64,000 nt of DNA from contig NZ_AP022871.1 in assembly GCF_011764565.1 (NCBI RefSeq), positions 5,270,320-5,334,319 of the forward strand, given 5' to 3'. This stretch comes from Phytohabitans suffuscus. GTDB taxonomy: Bacteria > Actinomycetota > Actinomycetes > Mycobacteriales > Micromonosporaceae. The first letter of the stretch is position 1; each line of letters opens with the position of its first letter. Below, one piece after another: positions 60,622-64,000 of this stretch. A program made the position numbers and the translations under genes. The notes under the pieces were generated by a model. That model did no database searches, was not told where the DNA came from, and saw only the letters and a program-made list of their open reading frames with translations.

Positions 60622-61913
60622 GGCCGCTCCCCGTGCCGCTTGAGTGCGCGGTCAGTCAGTGCGGGCGCGGCGCCCAGGTACGACGCCGGGTCGAGCAGGG
60701 CGGCGAGCCGCGCCGGGTCGAGGTGCCCGGCGAGCGCCTCGGCCAGCGGGCGGCCACCCGCGACCGCGTCCCGGACCAGGTCGTGCGCCTCGGTGGCGCC
60801 GACCTTCGCGGCGAGCGCGGCGCTGACCCGCTCGGCCAGCAGCGCCCCGCCGGTGAGGTCGAGGTTGGCCCGCATCCGGGCCGTGTCGACGCGTACGTGC
60901 GCCAGGCACCGCGCGAGCCAGTGCGCCGCCGAGCCGGCCGCCCTCAGCAGCCCGGTGAACGGCGCCCACTCGGCGTGCCAGGCCCCGGCCGCCCGCTGGT
61001 GCTCGTGTCCCATGGCGCCGAGCAGCGTGGCGACGAGGCCGGGTGCCTGGGCCGCGCAGGCGCGAGCGGAGACGGCGGCGACCGGGTTTCGCTTGTGCGG
61101 CAGGCTGGACGAGCCGCCCGGCTGCCCTTCGGCCAGCTCGCCGACCTCGGTCTGGGCGTGCAGGACCACGTCGCCGGCCACCTTCGCGACGGCGCCGCAG
61201 GCCAGGCCGAGCGCGCCGGCGAGGTCGGCGATCCGGGTGCGGTCGGTGTGCCACGGCAGGACGGGCGCGGGCAGGTCCAGCTCCGCGGCGAGGCGGTCCA
61301 CGATGGACGGTGAGTCGAAGGCGGCGAGCGTGCCCGCCGCACCGCCGAGCTGGACCGCCAGGCCGGCGTCGCGCACGGCGGCGAGGCGGTCGGCCGCACC
61401 GTCCAGCGCGGTCAGCCAGCCGGCGGCGACCAGCCCGAACGTCGTGGGCAGCGCCTGCTGCATCAGCGTGCGCGCGGCGAGCGGGGTGTCGCGGTGCGCC
61501 TCGGCGAGGCGGGCGGCCGCCGCCGACGCGGCCGACAGGTCGGCCACGATCAGGCCGAGCGCCTCCCGCGCGACGAGCATCGCCGCCGAGTCGAGGATGT
61601 CCTGGCTCGTCGCGCCGCGGTGCACGTACCGGGAAGCGGCGGGGGAGACGGCGGCGCGGAGCGCGCGGACCAGCGGTACGACCGGGTTGCCCGCCTCCGC
61701 CGCGGCGGAACCGAGGGCGGCCACGTCCAGGCGCGCGGCCCCGATCTCTGCCGCGACCTCCGGGGGCGCGCCGCCCGCGCGGGCGAGGGCCGCCTCGACC
61801 GCCAGCATCGCCCGCAGCCACGCGGTGTCGGAGGTCGCCCCGCGTACCGGACCGGCGGCGAGCACGCCGTCGAAGAGGCCGGCGGGCTCAGATGGCGAAG
61901 AAGACTGTCTCAT
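60618..61913 (-). CDS. pcaB: 3-carboxy-cis,cis-muconate cycloisomerase
   Basis: 431 residues of the fumarase/aspartase superfamily. The signature loop is GGSSSLPHKRNPVAAVSARA; earlier SRYVHRGATSQDILDSAAML carries the catalytic region. It cyclises 3-carboxymuconate to 4-carboxymuconolactone. ATG 61913 (MRQSSSPSEPAGLFDGVLAA) is chosen, 26 bp inside pcaG; the longer upstream frame is not conserved. Confidence 0.93.
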   Translation of the reverse strand: MRQSSSPSEPAGLFDGVLAAGPVRGATSDTAWLRAMLAVEAALARAGGAPPEVAAEIGAARLDVAALGSAAAEAGNPVVPLVRALRAAVSPAASRYVHRGATSQDILDSAAMLVAREALGLIVADLSAASAAAARLAEAHRDTPLAARTLMQQALPTTFGLVAAGWLTALDGAADRLAAVRDAGLAVQLGGAAGTLAAFDSPSIVDRLAAELDLPAPVLPWHTDRTRIADLAGALGLACGAVAKVAGDVVLHAQTEVGELAEGQPGGSSSLPHKRNPVAAVSARACAAQAPGLVATLLGAMGHEHQRAAGAWHAEWAPFTGLLRAAGSAAHWLARCLAHVRVDTARMRANLDLTGGALLAERVSAALAAKVGATEAHDLVRDAVAGGRPLAEALAGHLDPARLAALLDPASYLGAAPALTDRALKRHGERP

Positions 61914-62430
61914 CGTCGCCCCGCAGGCGGATGTCGAACCGGTAGCCGGTCTCGTCGGGCACCGCGAGCAGCGTCGCGCGCCGGGCCCGAGGCACGCCGG
62001 CCAGCACCGGGTCCGCCGCGTTCGCCTCCTCGCCGGCGAAGTACACCCGGGTGACGACGCGGTGCAGCAGGCCGCGCGCGAAGACCGACACGTCGATGTG
62101 CGGCGCCTGCGGCACCCCGTCCGGGCCGGGCACCGGGCCGGGCTTGAGCGTGCGGATGGCGTACCGTCCACTGTCGTCGGTGGGGCAGCGGCCGAACCCG
62201 CGAAAGCCGGAGACCGCGCCGCGCGGGTCGTTCGGGTGGTCGAAGCGGCCGGTGGGATCGGCCTGCCAGGTCTCGACGAGCGCGTCCGGTATCGGCTCGC
62301 CGGCGCCGTCGGTCACCGTGCCGTGCAGCCAGAACGCCCCCGGCACGCCCTCGGCGACCACGTCCGGCCCGTCCGGCCAGGGCAGGCCGATCGACAGGTA
62401 CGGCCCGACGGTCTGCGACGGCGTGGTCAC
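61888..62430 (-). CDS. pcaG: Protocatechuate 3,4-dioxygenase alpha subunit
   Basis: 180 residues. PSQTVGPYLSIGLPWPDGPD is the alpha-subunit N-terminus, then DALVETWQADPTGRFDHPND and HIDVSVFARGLLHRVVTRVY. The alpha subunit lacks the iron ligands and shapes the active site of the beta subunit. GTG 62430 overlaps the pcaH stop (GTGA). Confidence 0.93.
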   Translation of the reverse strand: MTTPSQTVGPYLSIGLPWPDGPDVVAEGVPGAFWLHGTVTDGAGEPIPDALVETWQADPTGRFDHPNDPRGAVSGFRGFGRCPTDDSGRYAIRTLKPGPVPGPDGVPQAPHIDVSVFARGLLHRVVTRVYFAGEEANAADPVLAGVPRARRATLLAVPDETGYRFDIRLRGDDETVFFAI

Positions 62431-63148
62431 GGCTGCTCCGTCGGCGTAGCCTCGCGTCCGCGCAGGACGATGTCGAACTCGAAGCCCAGCGCCCACTGCT
62501 CGACCGTCGCGGAGAGGTCGAAGCGGGACACCAGGCGGTGGCGGGCCGCCTCGGGCACCGAGTTGTAGATCGGGTCGTGTGCGAAGAGCGGGTCGTCCGG
62601 GAAGTACATCTGCGTGACGAGCCGCTGGGTGAACGCCCGGCCGAAGAGCGAGAAGTGGATGTGCGCCGGCCGCCAGGCGTTGTGGTGGTTGCGCCACGGG
62701 TACGCGCCCGGCTTGACGGTGACGAACCGGTAGCGCCCCAGCGAGTCGGTCAGCGCCCGCCCCACACCGGCGAAGTGCGGGTCGAGCGGGGCGTCGTGCT
62801 GGTCCCACTTGTGCAGGTAGCGCCCGCCCGCGTTGGCCTGCCACACCTCGACGAGCGTGTCGGGCACCGGCCGGCCGTCGCTGTCGCGCACCTGCCCGTG
62901 CACGACGATCCGCTGCCCCTGCGCCTCTCCGCCGGCGTGCAGGGTGAGGTCGGAGTCGGCCGCGGTGACCCGCCCTCGCCGAGCAGCGGCCCGGTCACCT
63001 CGGTCAGCGTGTGCGGGAGCGGCAGCGGGGCCTGGCTGGGCGCGCGCAGCACCGTCGACCGGTACGCGGGCGAGAGCAGGGGCGGGTGGGTGCCGGCCCC
63101 GTCCGGCCGGTATCCCGGCACCACCACCAGCCGGTCGGCGTCGCTCAT
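62427..63148 (-). CDS. pcaH: Protocatechuate 3,4-dioxygenase beta subunit, one frame break
   Basis: The corrected product has 240 residues, with one C/G added at the C-run 62973-62975 joining LLGEG to RVTAADSDLTLHAG. It carries the non-haem Fe(III) ligands: Tyr in NAGGRYLHKWDQHDAPLD, Tyr in VKPGAYPWRNHHNAW and the two His in RPAHIHFSLFG. With PcaG it opens the protocatechuate ring between the hydroxyls. AGGAGGGCGCG precedes ATG 63148. Confidence 0.9.
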
Positions 63149-63166
63149 CGCGCCCTCCTCACAAAG

Positions 63167-63919
63167 TCAATCCTGCCGTTCCAGCAGCCGGAGCGCGGCC
63201 AACTCGGCCGGGCCGGGCTCGGGCGTGACACCGAGCGAGGGCGCGACGGCGAGCGGCCAGCCGGTGGCGCCGACCGCGCGGGCCGGGTCGACGCCGGGGT
63301 GCACGTGGGTGAGCGTCAGCTCGGCGGTCCGCGGATCGGGCTCCAGCACGCCCAGGTCGGTGATGACCAGCACCGGGCCGCGGCCGGTGAGGCCGAGCCT
63401 GGCGCGGTCGCCGGGGCCGCTGCCGTAGCCGACCGAGGTGACGAAGTCGACCCGCTCCACGAACGCGCGCGGGCTGTGCTTGACGATCACGATGACCTCG
63501 CGGCACGAGGCGGCGATCTCCGGGGCGCCGCCCGCACCGGGCAGGCGGACGGTCGGGTCGCCGTAGTGGTCGCCGATGACGGTGGTGTTGATGTTGCCGT
63601 ACCGGTCGATCTGCGCCGCGCCGAGGAACCCCACGTCGATCCGGCCGGGCTGGAGCCAGTAGTTGAAGATCTCCGGCACCGGGACGACCGCGTCGGCGGT
63701 GTCGGCGAGCACGCCGTCGCCGATGGAGAGCGGGAGTGTGGCCGGCTTGGCGCCGATCGTGCCGGACTCGTAGATGAGCACGAGGTTGGGGGCGTGGGTG
63801 CGGCGGGCCAGGTTGGCCGCCGTGCTGGGCCGGCCGATGCCCACGAAACAGCGGGCGCCGTCGCGCAGCGCCCGGGCCGCCGCGACCGTCATCATCTCGT
63901 CAGCGGTCCAGGTCGTCAT
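63167..63919 (-). CDS. pcaJ: 3-oxoadipate CoA-transferase, beta subunit
   Basis: 250 residues, coenzyme A transferase family I beta type. Conserved segments are FVGIGRPSTAANLARRTHAP, the active-site Glu in LVLIYESGTIGAKP, DVGFLGAAQIDRYGNINTTV and GSGPGDRARLGLTGRGPVLV. It moves CoA from succinyl-CoA to beta-ketoadipate with PcaI. ATG 63919 overlaps the pcaI stop. It is followed 18 bp later by pcaH. Confidence 0.92.
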   Translation of the reverse strand: MTTWTADEMMTVAAARALRDGARCFVGIGRPSTAANLARRTHAPNLVLIYESGTIGAKPATLPLSIGDGVLADTADAVVPVPEIFNYWLQPGRIDVGFLGAAQIDRYGNINTTVIGDHYGDPTVRLPGAGGAPEIAASCREVIVIVKHSPRAFVERVDFVTSVGYGSGPGDRARLGLTGRGPVLVITDLGVLEPDPRTAELTLTHVHPGVDPARAVGATGWPLAVAPSLGVTPEPGPAELAALRLLERQD

Positions 63920-64000
63920 GGCGCCGGTACCCGGCTCCGCACGTGCTCCTCCAGCCATGCGGTGAACGCCTCCCGGTCCCGGCTGATCGCGTCCCATGCC
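63916..64000 (-). CDS. pcaI: 3-oxoadipate CoA-transferase, alpha subunit, C-terminal end (truncated by window)
   Basis: Only the last ~27 residues are present (AWDAISRDREAFTAWLEEHV then RSRVPAP), ending in a stop that overlaps the pcaJ ATG (ATGA). Position and coupling to pcaJ identify it. The rest lies beyond the window. Confidence 0.75.
   Translation of the reverse strand, partial: AWDAISRDREAFTAWLEEHVRSRVPAP

Noticed and set aside
59569..62568. 999-aa open frame on the plus strand across the pca operon
   Set aside because: Ser/Arg/Ala-rich shadow of pcaD, pcaB and pcaG; no domain content.
1..64000. tRNA or rRNA genes
   Set aside because: I looked for T-loop and cloverleaf patterns and 16S/23S landmarks in the gaps and found none I could support by eye.

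Overview
The window is chromosomal DNA of a high-GC actinomycete, most likely a member of the Micromonosporaceae. The evidence is the very high GC, frequent GTG starts, ATGA/GTGA gene overlaps, and the gene order ffh-proS-rpsP-khpA-rimM-trmD-rplS-lepB-rnhB, then yraN-yifB-dprA, rpsB-tsf-pyrH-frr-cdsA-rlmN and dxr-rip1-ispG. The genus is an inference.

Layout: 0-16.4 kb holds the end of a LuxR-type response regulator, an acyltransferase, SRP54, an amidohydrolase, prolyl-tRNA synthetase and a long ribosome-biogenesis and signal-peptidase block, closed by a peptidase M23 and a class V aminotransferase. 16.8-23.2 kb (minus strand) is a recombination and DNA-uptake cluster (xerC-like, dprA, yifB, yraN, DUF2332). 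23.2-25.25 kb is an IS4-type element with 10-bp target duplications, inserted at the edge of a large imperfect palindrome. 25.3-33.1 kb carries a membrane protein, translation and lipid genes and a DivIVA-like protein. 33.3-39.8 kb holds an MBL-Rieske protein, a phytoene-dehydrogenase-like oxidoreductase and a TetR/MMPL divergent pair. 40.8-44.5 kb is dxr, a site-2 protease and ispG. 44.6-48.2 kb is a heterodimeric ABC exporter with complementary degenerate ATPase halves. 48.2-58.4 kb is accessory: repeats, PadR, two tandem GH53 galactanases under LacI-type operators, a GNAT, a MarR-ABC drug-efflux operon and a PIN-like pair. 58.7-64 kb is a protocatechuate (pca) operon read leftward: pcaI-J-H-G-B-D-C and an IclR regulator.

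Two themes run across the window. First, the gene-free gaps are packed with dispersed, mostly palindromic repeats. I delineate a 59-bp family (R1, eight copies, typically just past gene 3' ends), a 48-bp hairpin family (R3, four copies) and others (R2, R4, R5). This is the least explained signal here. Second, twelve genes are interrupted by fourteen apparent single-base deletions, all in G or C runs and all repaired by adding back one base. This looks like assembly error rather than gene decay, so these are annotated as full-length genes with the frameshift position given.
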